Assembly: GCF_051020765.1 (NCBI RefSeq)
Contig: NW_027469122.1
Span: 682,001 to 746,000 of the forward strand
DNA: 64,000 nt
Source of the DNA: Lasioglossum baleicum
Lineage: Eukaryota > Arthropoda > Insecta > Hymenoptera > Halictidae
Reading direction: 5' to 3'
In this document: one piece after another, positions 1 through 13,300 of the stretch
Layout: each line of letters starts with the position of its first letter
Position numbering within the stretch: the stretch's first letter is position 1
The notes under the pieces: generated by a model
What the model was told of the DNA's origin: nothing
Databases searched by the model: none
The model's input: the letters and a program-made list of their open reading frames with translations, nothing else
Made by a program: the position numbers and the translations under genes

Positions 1-259
1 GCATAACGCATAACGCATAACGCATAACGCATAACGCATAACGCATAACGCATAACGCATAACGCATAACGCATAACGCATAACGCATAACGCATAACGC
101 ATAACGCATAACGCATAACGCATAACGCATAACGCATAACGCATAACGCATAACGCATAACGCATAACGCATAACGCATAACGCATAACGCATAACGCAT
201 AACGCATAACGCATAACGCATAACGCATAACGCATAACGCATAACGCATAACGCATAAC

Positions 260-336
260 GCTTAACGAATAACGAATAACGCATAACGCATAACGCATAA
301 CGCGTAACGCGTAACGCGTAACGCATAACGCGTAAC
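260..336 (+). repeat. Block U, copy 1 (followed by 5g clusters 4+4)
   Basis: Eleven heptads: 3t, 2a, 2a, K three times, 3g three times, K, 3g. It is followed by K four times, 3t, 2a, K five times, four 5g (414-441), two K, four 5g (456-483). It lies 441 bp before M at 701. The 37 heptads before it look purely canonical. Confidence 0.9.
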
Positions 337-700
337 GCATAACGCATAACGCATAACGCATAACGCTTAACGAATAACGCATAACGCATAACGCATAACG
401 CATAACGCATAACGCATGACGCATGACGCATGACGCATGACGCATAACGCATAACGCATGACGCATGACGCATGACGCATGACGCATAACGCATAACGCA
501 TAACGCATAACGCATAACGCATAACGAATAACGCATATCGCATAACGCATAACGCATAACGCATAACGCATAACGCATAACGCATAACGCATAACGCATA
601 ACCCATAACGCATAACGCATAACGCATAACCCATAACGAATAACGCATAACGCATAACGCATAACACATAACGCATAACGCATATCGCATAACGCATAAC

Positions 701-812
701 GCTCAATGAAAAAGTCATAACGCATATCGCATAACCCGTAAAGCACAACGCATAACACATAACGCATAACGCATAACACATAACGCATAACGCATAACGT
801 ATAACGCTTAAC
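701..812 (+). repeat. Block M copy 1, K type, 16 heptads
   Basis: Heptads in order: gctcaat, gaaaaag, 1t, 6t, K, ccgtaaa, 4c, K, 1a, K, K, 1a, K, K, 2t, 3t. It lacks the K normally found between 1t and 6t, a state shared only with the copy at 5559. Those two copies and their U leaders are therefore sister duplicates. gctcaat, gaaaaag and ccgtaaa each differ from K at three positions and are the most diverged heptads in the window. Confidence 0.95.
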
Positions 813-868
813 GCATAACGCATAACGCATAACGCATAACGCATAACGCATAACGCATAACGCATAAC

Positions 869-1225
869 GCGTAACGCGTAACGCTTAACGCATAACGCAT
901 AACGCATAACGCATAACGCATAACGCATAACGCATAACGCATAACGCATAACGCATAACGCATAACGCATAACGCATAACGCATAACGCATAACGCATAA
1001 CGCATAACGCATAACGCATAACGCATAACGCATAATACATAACGCATAACGCATAACGCATAACGCATAACGCATAACGCATAACGCATAACGCATAACG
1101 CATAGCGCATAACGCATAACGCATAACGCATAACGCATAACCCATAACGCATAACGCATAACCCATAACGCATAACGCATAACGCATAACGCATAACGCA
1201 TAATCCATAACGCATAACACATAAC
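869..1225 (+). repeat. Block B copy 1
   Basis: It begins 3g, 3g, 3t at 869-889. Then come a K run, 7t followed by 1a at 1030-1043, 6g at 1100, 1c at 1142 and 1163, and 7t, 1c, K, 1a at 1198-1225. Between the markers there is only K. It links the K-type M at 701 to the V-M pair at 1513. Confidence 0.85.
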
Positions 1226-1512
1226 GCATAACGCATAACGCATAACGCATAACGCATAACGCATAACGCATAACGCATAACGCATAACGCATAACGCATA
1301 ACGCATAACGCATAACGCATAACGCATAACGCATAACGCATAACGCATAACGCATAACGCATAACGCATAACGCATAACGCATAACGCATAACGCATAAC
1401 GCATAACGCATAACGCATAACGCATAACGCATAACGCATAACGCATAACGCATAACGCATAACGCATAACGCATAACGCATAACGCATAACGCATAACGC
1501 ATAACGCATAAC

Positions 1513-1743
1513 GCTTAACGAATAACGAATAACGCGTAACGCGTAACGCATAACCCATAACGAATAACGCATAACGCATAACGCATAACACATAACGCAT
1601 AACGCATATCGCATAACGCATAACGCTCAATGAAAAAGTCATAACGCATAACGCATATCGCATAACCCGTAAAGCACAACGCATAACACATAACGCATAA
1701 CGCATAACACATAACGCATAACGCCTAACGTATAACGCTTAAC
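1513..1743 (+). repeat. Block V plus M copy 2, 3c type
   Basis: V (1513-1624) reads 3t, 2a, 2a, 3g, 3g, K, 1c, 2a, K three times, 1a, K, 6t, K, K. M (1625-1743) is the 17-heptad form with 3c before the final 2t, 3t. V looks like U fused to the last part of the M leader, with the 5g clusters deleted. V occurs only before 3c-type M copies. Confidence 0.92.
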
Positions 1744-1974
1744 GCATAACGCATAACGCATAACGCATAACGCATAACGCATAACGCATAACGCATAACG
1801 CATAACGCATAACGCATAACGCATAACGCATAACGCATAACGCATAACGCATAACGCATGACGCATGACGCATAACGCATAACGCATAACGCATAACGCA
1901 TAACGCATAACGCATAACGCATAACGCATAACGCATAACGCATAACGCATAACGCATGACGCATGACGCATAAC

Positions 1975-2037
1975 GCATAACACATAACGCATAACGCATA
2001 ACACATAACGCATAACGCATAACGTATAACGCTTAAC
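1975..2037 (+). repeat. Truncated M block, last nine heptads only
   Basis: K, 1a, K, K, 1a, K, K, 2t, 3t match the tail of a K-type M. The first eight heptads are absent and the block follows two 5g heptads (1954-1967). It is a recombination or deletion junction within the array. Confidence 0.85.
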
Positions 2038-2471
2038 GCATAACGCATAACGCATAACGCATAACGCATAACGCATAACGCATAACGCATAACGCATAAC
2101 GCATAACGCATAACGCATAACGCATAACGCATAACGCATAACGCATAACGCATAACGCATAACGCATAACGCATAACGCATAACAAATAACGCATATCGC
2201 ATAACGCATAACGCATAACGCATAACGAATAACGCATAACGCATAACGCATAACGCATAACGCATAACGCATAACGCATAACGCATAACGCATAACGCAT
2301 AACGCATAACGCATAACGCATAACGCATAACGTATAACGCATAACGCATAACGCATAACGCATAACGCATAACGCATAACGCATAACGCATAACGCATAA
2401 CGCATAACGCATAACGCATAACGCATAACGCATAACGCATAACGCATAACGCATAACGCATAACGCATAAC

Positions 2472-2702
2472 GCTTAACGAATAACGAATAACGCGTAACG
2501 CGTAACGCATAACCCATAACGAATAACGCATAACGCATAACGCATAACACATAACGCATAACGCATATCGCATAACGCATAACGCTCAATGAAAAAGTCA
2601 TAACGCATAACGCATATCGCATAACCCGTAAAGCACAACGCATAACACATAACGCATAACGCATAACACATAACGCATAACGCCTAACGTATAACGCTTA
2701 AC
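2472..2702 (+). repeat. Block V plus M copy 3, 3c type
   Basis: V at 2472-2583, M at 2584-2702. The interval from M copy 2 is 959 bp (137 heptads) and contains the truncated M at 1975 and an aaataac heptad at 2185. The following 2.4 kb holds two 6g,K,1t motifs, 1c pairs and a three-copy 5g cluster at 3123-3143. Confidence 0.92.
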
Positions 2703-3143
2703 GCATAACGCATAACGCATAACGCATAACGCATAACGCATAACGCATAACGCATAACGCATAACGCATAACGCATAACGCATAACGCATAACGCATAAC
2801 GCATAACGCATAACGCATAACGCATAACGCATAACGCATAACGCATGACGCATGACGCATAACGCATAACGCATAACGCATAACGCATAACGCATAACGC
2901 ATAACGCATAACGCATAGCGCATAACTCATAACGCATAACGCATAACGCATAACCCATAACGCATAACGCATAACCCATAACGCATAACGCATAACGCAT
3001 GACGCATGACGCATAACGCATAACGCATAACGCATAACGCATAACGCATAACGCATAACGCATAACGCATAGCGCATAACTCATAACGCATAACGCATAA
3101 CGCATAACCCATAACGCATAACGCATGACGCATGACGCATGAC

Positions 3144-3668
3144 GCATAACGCATAACGCATAACGCATAACGCATAACGCATAACGCATAACGCATAACG
3201 CATAACGCATAACGCATAACGCATAACGCATAACGCATAACGCATAACGCATAACGCATAACGCATAACGCATAACGCATAACGCATAACGCATAACGCA
3301 TAACGCATAACGCATAACGCATAACGCATAACGCATAACGCATAACGCATAACGCATAACGCATAACGCATAACGCATAACGCATAACGCATAACGCATA
3401 ACGCATAACGCATAACGCATAACGCATAACGCATAACGCATAACGCATAACGCATAACGCATAACGCATAACGCATAACGCATAACGCATAACGCATAAC
3501 GCATAACGCATAACGCATAACGCATAACGCATAACGCATAACGCATAACGCATAACGCATAACGCATAACGCATAACGCATAACGCATAACGCATAACGC
3601 ATAACGCATAACGCATAACGCATAACGCATAACGCATAACGCATAACGCATAACGCATAACGCATAAC
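3144..3668 (+). repeat. Pure K run, about 75 heptads
   Basis: No variant seen by eye between the 5g cluster ending at 3143 and the 6g heptad at 3669. Confidence 0.8.
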
Positions 3669-4123
3669 GCATAGCGCATAACTCATAACGCATAACGCAT
3701 AACGCATAACCCATAACGCATAACGCATAACCCATAACGCATAACGCATAACGCATAACGCATAACGCATAACGCATAACGCATAACGCTTAACGAATAA
3801 CGCATAACGCATAACGCATAACGCATAACGCATAACGCATAACGCATAACGCATAACGCATAACGCATAACGCATAACGCATAACGCATAACGCATAACG
3901 CATAACAAATAACGCATATCGCATAACGCATAACGCATAACGCATAACGCATAACGCATAACGCATAACGCATTACGCATAACGCATAACGCATAACGCA
4001 TAACGCATAACGCATAACGCATAACGCATAACGCATAACGCATAACGCATAACGCATAACGCATAACGCATAACGCATAACGCATAACGCTTAACGAATA
4101 ACGCATAACGCATAACGCATAAC

Positions 4124-4179
4124 GCATGACGCATGACGCATGACGCATGACGCATGACGCATGACGCATGACGCATGAC
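4124..4179 (+). repeat. 5g run, 8 copies
   Basis: Eight consecutive gcatgac heptads, preceded by 3t, 2a and three K. Each creates a CATG palindrome. Confidence 0.92.
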
Positions 4180-4732
4180 GCATAACGCATAACGCATAAC
4201 GCATAACGCATAACGCATAACGCATAACGCATAACGCATAACGCATAACGCATAACGCATAACGCATAACGCATAACGCATAACGCATAACGCATAACGC
4301 ATAACGCATAACGCATAACGCATAACGCATAACGCATAACGCATAACGCATAACGCATAACGCATAACGCATAACGCATAACGCATAACGCATAACGCAT
4401 AACGCATAACGCATAACGCATAACGCATAACGCATAACGCATAACGCATAACGCATAACGCATAACGCATAACGCATAACGCATAACGCATAACGCATAA
4501 CGCATAACGCATAACGCATAACGCATAACGCATAACGCATAACGCATAACGCATAACGCATAACGCATAACGCATAACGCATAACGCATAACGCATAACG
4601 CATAACGCATAACGCATAACGCATAACGCATAACGCATAACGCATAACGCATAACGCATAACGCATAACGCATAACGCATAACGCATAACGCATAACGCA
4701 TAACGCATAACGCATAACGCATAACGCATAAC
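4180..4732 (+). repeat. Pure K run, about 79 heptads
   Basis: Uninterrupted canonical heptads up to the doubled 3t,2a motif at 4733 and 4775, which are 42 bp apart. That doublet ends many long K runs in the window. Confidence 0.8.
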
Positions 4733-5117
4733 GCTTAACGAATAACGCATAACGCATAACGCATAACGCATAACGCTTAACGAATAACGCATAACGCATA
4801 ACGCATAACGCATAACGCATAACGCATAACGCATAACGCATAACGCATAACGCATAACGCATAACGCATAACGCATAACGCATAACGCATAACGCATAAC
4901 GCATAACGCATAACGCATAACGCATAACGCATAACGCATAACGCATAACGCATAACGCATAACGCATAACGCATAACGCATAACGCATAACGCATAACGC
5001 ATAACGCATAACGCATAACGCATAACGCATAACGCATAACGCATAACGCATAACGCATAACGCATAACGCATAACGCATAACGCATAACGCATAACGCAT
5101 AACGCATAACGCATAAC

Positions 5118-5194
5118 GCTTAACGAATAACGAATAACGCATAACGCATAACGCATAACGCGTAACGCGTAACGCGTAACGCATAACGCGTAAC
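5118..5194 (+). repeat. Block U, copy 2 (4+4)
   Basis: Same eleven heptads as at 260, also 441 bp before an M block, with the same 5g 4+4 clusters. Offset from copy 1 is 4,858 bp, 694 heptads. Confidence 0.9.
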
Positions 5195-5558
5195 GCATAA
5201 CGCATAACGCATAACGCATAACGCTTAACGAATAACGCATAACGCATAACGCATAACGCATAACGCATAACGCATGACGCATGACGCATGACGCATGACG
5301 CATAACGCATAACGCATGACGCATGACGCATGACGCATGACGCATAACGCATAACGCATAACGCATAACGCATAACGCATAACGAATAACGCATATCGCA
5401 TAACGCATAACGCATAACGCATAACGCATAACGCATAACGCATAACGCATAACGCATAACCCATAACGCATAACGCATAACGCATAACCCATAACGAATA
5501 ACGCATAACGCATAACGCATAACACATAACGCATAACGCATATCGCATAACGCATAAC

Positions 5559-5670
5559 GCTCAATGAAAAAGTCATAACGCATATCGCATAACCCGTAAA
5601 GCACAACGCATAACACATAACGCATAACGCATAACACATAACGCATAACGCATAACGTATAACGCTTAAC
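5559..5670 (+). repeat. Block M copy 4, K type, 16 heptads
   Basis: Lacks the K after 1t, exactly as the copy at 701. It is 2,975 bp after M copy 3. Confidence 0.95.
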
Positions 5671-5726
5671 GCATAACGCATAACGCATAACGCATAACGC
5701 ATAACGCATAACGCATAACGCATAAC

Positions 5727-6132
5727 GCGTAACGCGTAACGCTTAACGCATAACGCATAACGCTTAACGCATAACGCATAACGCATAACGCATAACGCAT
5801 AACGCATAACGCATAACGCATAACGCATAACGCATAACGCATAACGCATAACGCATAACGCATAACGCATAACGCATAACGCATAACGCATAACGCATAA
5901 CGCATAACGCATAATACATAACGCATAACGCATAACGCATAACGCATAACGCATAACGCATAACGCATAACGCATAACGCATAACGCATAACGCATAGCG
6001 CATAACGCATAACGCATAACGCATAACGCATAACCCATAACGCATAACGCATAACCCATAACGCATAACGCATAACGCATAACGCATAACGCATAACGCA
6101 TAACGCATAATCCATAACGCATAACACATAAC
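5727..6132 (+). repeat. Block B copy 2
   Basis: Starts 3g, 3g, 3t and ends 7t, 1c, K, 1a. Longer than the copy at 869, with an extra 3t at 5762 and extra K heptads near the 6g. Confidence 0.82.
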
Positions 6133-6384
6133 GCATAACGCATAACGCATAACGCATAACGCATAACGCATAACGCATAACGCATAACGCATAACGCATA
6201 ACGCATAACGCATAACGCATAACGCATAACGCATAACGCATAACGCATAACGCATAACGCATAACGCATAACGCATAACGCATAACGCATAACGCATAAC
6301 GCATAACGCATAACGCATAACGCATAACGCATAACGCATAACGCATAACGCATAACGCATAACGCATAACGCATAACGCATAAC

Positions 6385-6615
6385 GCTTAACGAATAACGA
6401 ATAACGCGTAACGCGTAACGCATAACCCATAACGAATAACGCATAACGCATAACGCATAACACATAACGCATAACGCATATCGCATAACGCATAACGCTC
6501 AATGAAAAAGTCATAACGCATAACGCATATCGCATAACCCGTAAAGCACAACGCATAACACATAACGCATAACGCATAACACATAACGCATAACGCCTAA
6601 CGTATAACGCTTAAC
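6385..6615 (+). repeat. Block V plus M copy 5, 3c type
   Basis: V at 6385-6496, M at 6497-6615. It is 938 bp after M copy 4, so the 5559-6497 pair parallels the 701-1625 pair (924 bp) with two more heptads. Confidence 0.92.
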
Positions 6616-7301
6616 GCATAACGCATAACGCATAACGCATAACGCATAACGCATAACGCATAACGCATAACGCATAACGCATAACGCATAACGCATAACG
6701 CATAACGCATAACGCATAACGCATAACGCATGACGCATGACGCATAACGCATAACGCATAACGCATAACGCATAACGCATAACGCATAACGCATAACGCA
6801 TAGCGCATAACTCATAACGCATAACGCATAACGCATAACCCATAACGCATAACGCATAACCCATAACGCATAACGCATAACGCATAACGCATAACGCATA
6901 ACGCATAACGCATAACGCATAACGCTTAACGAATAACGCATAACGCATAACGCATAACGCATAACGCATAACGCATAACGCATAACGCATAACGCATAAC
7001 GCATAACGCATAACGCATAACGCATAACGCATAACGCATAACGCATAACAAATAACGCATATCGCATAACGCATAACGCATAACGCATAACGCATAACGC
7101 ATAACGCATAACGCATAACGCATAACGCATAACGCATAACGCATAACGCATAACGCATAACGCATAACGCATAACGCATAACGCATAACGCATAACGCAT
7201 AACGCATAACGCATAACGCATAACGCATAACGCATAACGCATAACGCATAACGCATAACGCATAACGCTTAACGAATAACGCATAACGCATAACGCATAA
7301 C

Positions 7302-7350
7302 GCATGACGCATGACGCATGACGCATGACGCATGACGCATGACGCATGAC
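7302..7350 (+). repeat. 5g run, 7 copies
   Basis: Seven gcatgac heptads after 3t, 2a and three K. Followed by a pure K run to about 7659. Confidence 0.9.
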
Positions 7351-7659
7351 GCATAACGCATAACGCATAACGCATAACGCATAACGCATAACGCATAACG
7401 CATAACGCATAACGCATAACGCATAACGCATAACGCATAACGCATAACGCATAACGCATAACGCATAACGCATAACGCATAACGCATAACGCATAACGCA
7501 TAACGCATAACGCATAACGCATAACGCATAACGCATAACGCATAACGCATAACGCATAACGCATAACGCATAACGCATAACGCATAACGCATAACGCATA
7601 ACGCATAACGCATAACGCATAACGCATAACGCATAACGCATAACGCATAACGCATAACG

Positions 7660-7680
7660 CGTAACGCATAACGCGTAACG
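7660..7680 (+). repeat. Truncated U (3g, K, 3g)
   Basis: Only the last three heptads of U are present, emerging directly from a K run. The usual K four times, 3t, 2a, 5g 4+4 leader then runs to M at 8044. The first eight U heptads have been lost. Confidence 0.8.
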
Positions 7681-8043
7681 CATAACGCATAACGCATAAC
7701 GCATAACGCTTAACGAATAACGCATAACGCATAACGCATAACGCATAACGCATAACGCATGACGCATGACGCATGACGCATGACGCATAACGCATAACGC
7801 ATGACGCATGACGCATGACGCATGACGCATAACGCATAACGCATAACGCATAACGCATAACGCATAACGAATAACGCATATCGCATAACGCATAACGCAT
7901 AACGCATAACGCATAACGCATAACGCATAACGCATAACGCATAACCCATAACGCATAACGCATAACGCATAACCCATAACGAATAACGCATAACGCATAA
8001 CGCATAACACATAACGCATAACGCATATCGCATAACGCATAAC

Positions 8044-8162
8044 GCTCAATGAAAAAGTCATAACGCATAACGCATATCGCATAACCCGTAAAGCACAACG
8101 CATAACACATAACGCATAACGCATAACACATAACGCATAACGCATAACGTATAACGCTTAAC
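8044..8162 (+). repeat. Block M copy 6, K type
   Basis: Seventeen heptads with K before 2t, 3t. 1,547 bp after copy 5. Followed by 3g, 3g, 3t at about 8225 and then a K run with no 7t or 6g markers, so no full B block. Confidence 0.95.
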
Positions 8163-8701
8163 GCATAACGCATAACGCATAACGCATAACGCATAACGCA
8201 TAACGCATAACGCATAACGCATAACGCGTAACGCGTAACGCTTAACGCATAACGCATAACGCATAACGCATAACGCATAACGCATAACGCATAACGCATA
8301 ACGCATAACGCATAACGCATAACGCATAACGCATAACGCATAACGCATAACGCATAACGCATAACGCATAACGCATAACGCTTAACGAATAACGCATAAC
8401 GCATAACGCATAACGCATAACGCTTAACGAATAACGCATAACGCATAACGCATAACGCATAACGCATAACGCATAACGCATAACGCATAACGCATAACGC
8501 ATAACGCATAACGCATAACGCATAACGCATAACGCATAACGCATAACGCATAACGCATAACGCATAACGCATAACGCATAACGCATAACGCATAACGCAT
8601 AACGCATAACGCATAACGCATAACGCATAACGCATAACGCATAACGCATAACGCATAACGCATAACGCATAACGCATAACGCATAACGCATAACGCATAA
8701 C

Positions 8702-8778
8702 GCTTAACGAATAACGAATAACGCATAACGCATAACGCATAACGCGTAACGCGTAACGCGTAACGCATAACGCGTAAC
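8702..8778 (+). repeat. Block U, copy 3 (single 5g cluster)
   Basis: Complete eleven heptads, followed by one four-copy 5g cluster and then a long K run to a doubled 3t,2a at 9248/9290. No M follows it directly. Confidence 0.88.
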
Positions 8779-9653
8779 GCATAACGCATAACGCATAACG
8801 CATAACGCTTAACGAATAACGCATAACGCATAACGCATAACGCATAACGCATAACGCATGACGCATGACGCATGACGCATGACGCATAACGCATAACGCA
8901 TAACGCATAACGCATAACGCATAACGCATAACGCATAACGCATAACGCATAACGCATAACGCATAACGCATAACGCATAACGCATAACGCATAACGCATA
9001 ACGCATAACGCATAACGCATAACGCATAACGCATAACGCATAACGCATAACGCATAACGCATAACGCATAACGCATAACGCATAACGCATAACGCATAAC
9101 GCATAACGCATAACGCATAACGCATAACGCATAACGCATAACGCATAACGCATAACGCATAACGAATAACGCATAACGCATAACGCATAACGCATAACGC
9201 ATAACGCATAACGCATAACGCATAACGCATAACGCATAACGCATAACGCTTAACGAATAACGCATAACGCATAACGCATAACGCATAACGCTTAACGAAT
9301 AACGCATAACGCATAACGCATAACGCATAACGCATAACGCATAACGCATAACGCATAACGCATAACGCATAACGCATAACGCATAACGCATAACGCATAA
9401 CGCATAACGCATAACGCATAACGCATAACGCATAACGCATAACGCATAACGCATAACGCATAACGCATAACGCATAACGCATAACGCATAACGCATAACG
9501 CATAACGCATAACGCATAACGCATAACGCATAACGCATAACGCATAACGCATAACGCATAACGCATAACGCATAACGCATAACGCATAACGCATAACGCA
9601 TAACGCATAACGCATAACGCATAACGCATAACGCATAACGCATAACGCATAAC

Positions 9654-9730
9654 GCTTAACGAATAACGAATAACGCATAACGCATAACGCATAACGCGTA
9701 ACGCGTAACGCGTAACGCATAACGCGTAAC
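9654..9730 (+). repeat. Block U, copy 4 (4+3)
   Basis: Complete eleven heptads. The second 5g cluster has three instead of four members, a state shared with the copy at 55858. 455 bp before M. Confidence 0.88.
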
Positions 9731-10108
9731 GCATAACGCATAACGCATAACGCATAACGCTTAACGAATAACGCATAACGCATAACGCATAACGCATAAC
9801 GCATAACGCATGACGCATGACGCATGACGCATGACGCATAACGCATAACGCATGACGCATGACGCATGACGCATAACGCATAACGCATAACGCATAACGC
9901 ATAACGCATAACGAATAACGCATATCGCATAACGCATAACGCATAACGCATAACGCATAACGCATAACGCATAACGCATAACGCATAACGCATAACGCAT
10001 AACGCATAACCCATAACGCATAACGCATAACGCATAACCCATAACGAATAACGCATAACGCATAACGCATAACACATAACGCATAACGCATATCGCATAA
10101 CGCATAAC

Positions 10109-10227
10109 GCTCAATGAAAAAGTCATAACGCATAACGCATATCGCATAACCCGTAAAGCACAACGCATAACACATAACGCATAACGCATAACACATAACG
10201 CATAACGCATAACGTATAACGCTTAAC
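10109..10227 (+). repeat. Block M copy 7, K type
   Basis: Seventeen heptads, 2,065 bp after copy 6. Confidence 0.95.
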
Positions 10228-10283
10228 GCATAACGCATAACGCATAACGCATAACGCATAACGCATAACGCATAACGCATAAC

Positions 10284-10661
10284 GCGTAACGCGTAACGCT
10301 TAACGCATAACGCATAACGCATAACGCATAACGCATAACGCATAACGCATAACGCATAACGCATAACGCATAACGCATAACGCATAACGCATAACGCATA
10401 ACGCATAACGCATAACGCATAACGCATAACGCATAACGCATAACGCATAATACATAACGCATAACGCATAACGCATAACGCATAACGCATAACGCATAAC
10501 GCATAACGCATAACGCATAACGCATAGCGCATAACGCATAACGCATAACGCATAACGCATAACCCATAACGCATAACGCATAACCCATAACGCATAACGC
10601 ATAACGCATAACGCATAACGCATAACGCATAACGCATAATCCATAACGCATAACACATAAC
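10284..10661 (+). repeat. Block B copy 3
   Basis: 3g, 3g, 3t to 7t, 1c, K, 1a, with 7t,1a, then 6g and two 1c in between. Confidence 0.83.
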
Positions 10662-10941
10662 GCATAACGCATAACGCATAACGCATAACGCATAACGCAT
10701 AACGCATAACGCATAACGCATAACGCATAACGCATAACGCATAACGCATAACGCATAACGCATAACGCATAACGCATAACGCATAACGCATAACGCATAA
10801 CGCATAACGCATAACGCATAACGCATAACGCATAACGCATAACGCATAACGCATAACGCATAACGCATAACGCATAACGCATAACGCATAACGCATAACG
10901 CATAACGCATAACGCATAACGCATAACGCATAACGCATAAC

Positions 10942-10990
10942 GCTTAACGAATAACGAATAACGCGTAACGCGTAACGCATAACGCGTAAC
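10942..10990 (+). repeat. Short U variant
   Basis: Seven heptads: 3t, 2a, 2a, 3g, 3g, K, 3g. The same form occurs only at 25681 and 57181, in each case after a U-M-B series. Confidence 0.85.
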
Positions 10991-11249
10991 GCATAACGCA
11001 TAACGCATAACGCATAACGCTTAACGAATAACGCATAACGCATAACGCATAACGCATAACGCATAACGCATGACGCATAACGCATAACGCATAACGCATA
11101 ACGCATAACGCATAACGCATAACGCATAACGCATAACGCATAACGCATAACGCATAACGCATAACGCATAACGCATAACGCTTAACGAATAACGCATAAC
11201 GCATAACGCATAACGCATAACGCATAACGCATAACGCATAACGCATAAC

Positions 11250-11256
11250 GAATGAC
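11250..11256 (+). repeat. gaatgac (2a plus 5g double variant)
   Basis: Followed by 6t, K, K, 3t, 2a. This is the diagnostic motif of the 25.7-34.2 kb domain, here outside it. The 2t, 2g, 7t,1c, 1a series after it (about 11306-11380) also recurs at about 29124, 33878 and 34731. Confidence 0.85.
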
Positions 11257-11452
11257 GCATATCGCATAACGCATAACGCTTAACGAATAACGCATAACGC
11301 ATAACGTATAACGCATAACGGATAACGCATAACGCATAACGCATAACGCATAACGCATAATCCATAACGCATAACACATAACGCATAACGCATAACGCAT
11401 AACGCATAACGCATAACGCATAACGCATAACGCATAACGCATAACGCATAAC

Positions 11453-11683
11453 GCTTAACGAATAACGAATAACGCGTAACGCGTAACGCATAACCCATAA
11501 CGAATAACGCATAACGCATAACGCATAACACATAACGCATAACGCATATCGCATAACGCATAACGCTCAATGAAAAAGTCATAACGCATAACGCATATCG
11601 CATAACCCGTAAAGCACAACGCATAACACATAACGCATAACGCATAACACATAACGCATAACGCCTAACGTATAACGCTTAAC
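11453..11683 (+). repeat. Block V plus M copy 8, 3c type
   Basis: V at 11453-11564, M at 11565-11683. It is 1,456 bp after copy 7; the excess over other K-to-3c intervals is the short-U and gaatgac segment. Confidence 0.92.
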
Positions 11684-11809
11684 GCATAACGCATAACGCA
11701 TAACGCATAACGCATAACGCATAACGCATAACGCATAACGCATAACGCATAACGCATAACGCATAACGCATAACGCATAACGCATAACGCATAACGCATA
11801 ACGCATAAC

Positions 11810-11851
11810 GCATGACGCATGACGCATGACGCATGACGCATGACGCATGAC
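11810..11851 (+). repeat. 5g run, 6 copies
   Basis: Six gcatgac heptads inside a K run, without the usual 3t,2a just before. Same arrangement after the M at 58322. Confidence 0.9.
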
Positions 11852-12684
11852 GCATAACGCATAACGCATAACGCATAACGCATAACGCATAACGCATAAC
11901 GCATAACGCATAACGCATAACGCATAACGCATAACGCATAACGCATAACGCATAACGCATAACGCATAACGCATAACGCATAACGCATAACGCATAACGC
12001 ATAACGCATAACGCATAACGCATAACGCATAACGCATAACGCATAACGCATAACGCATAACGCATAACGCATAACGCATAACGCATAACGCATAACGCAT
12101 AACGCATAACGCATAACGCATAACGCATAACGCATAACGCATAACGCATAACGCATAACGCATAACGCATAACGCATAACGCATAACGCATAACGCATAA
12201 CGCATAACGCATAACGCATAACGCATAACGCATAACGCATAACGCATAACGCATAACGCATAACGCATAACGCATAACGCATAACGCATAACGCATAACG
12301 CATAACGCATAACGCATAACGCTTAACGAATAACGCATAACGCATAACGCATAACGCATAACGCTTAACGAATAACGCATAACGCATAACGCATAACGCA
12401 TAACGCATAACGCATAACGCATAACGCATAACGCATAACGCATAACGCATAACGCATAACGCATAACGCATAACGCATAACGCATAACGCATAACGCATA
12501 ACGCATAACGCATAACGCATAACGCATAACGCATAACGCATAACGCATAACGCATAACGCATAACGCATAACGCATAACGCATAACGCATAACGCATAAC
12601 GCATAACGCATAACGCATAACGCATAACGCATAACGCATAACGCATAACGCATAACGCATAACGCATAACGCATAACGCATAAC

Positions 12685-12761
12685 GCTTAACGAATAACGA
12701 ATAACGCATAACGCATAACGCATAACGCGTAACGCGTAACGCGTAACGCATAACGCGTAAC
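12685..12761 (+). repeat. Block U, copy 5 (4+4)
   Basis: Complete eleven heptads, 427 bp before M. Only two K separate the following 2a from the first 5g cluster, where most copies have five. Confidence 0.88.
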
Positions 12762-13111
12762 GCATAACGCATAACGCATAACGCATAACGCTTAACGAAT
12801 AACGCATAACGCATAACGCATGACGCATGACGCATGACGCATGACGCATAACGCATAACGCATGACGCATGACGCATGACGCATGACGCATAACGCATAA
12901 CGCATAACGCATAACGCATAACGCATAACGAATAACGCATATCGCATAACGCATAACGCATAACGCATAACGCATAACGCATAACGCATAACGCATAACG
13001 CATAACGCATAACCCATAACGCATAACGCATAACGCATAACCCATAACGAATAACGCATAACGCATAACGCATAACACATAACGCATAACGCATATCGCA
13101 TAACGCATAAC

Positions 13112-13230
13112 GCTCAATGAAAAAGTCATAACGCATAACGCATATCGCATAACCCGTAAAGCACAACGCATAACACATAACGCATAACGCATAACACATA
13201 ACGCATAACGCATAACGTATAACGCTTAAC
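13112..13230 (+). repeat. Block M copy 9, K type
   Basis: Seventeen heptads, 1,547 bp after copy 8. Confidence 0.95.
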
Positions 13231-13300
13231 GCATAACGCATAACGCATAACGCATAACGCATAACGCATAACGCATAACGCATAACGCATAACGCATAAC

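Noticed and set aside
701..812. M block as an insertion sequence, integron attC site or small RNA gene
   Set aside because: It is built of 16-17 in-phase heptads, has no terminal inverted repeats, target duplications or stable hairpin that I can see, and no coding capacity.
1030..1043. Promoter -10 element at 7t,1a (cataat resembles tataat)
   Set aside because: A five of six match without a -35 element, copied about 19 times as part of B-type blocks, with no gene downstream.
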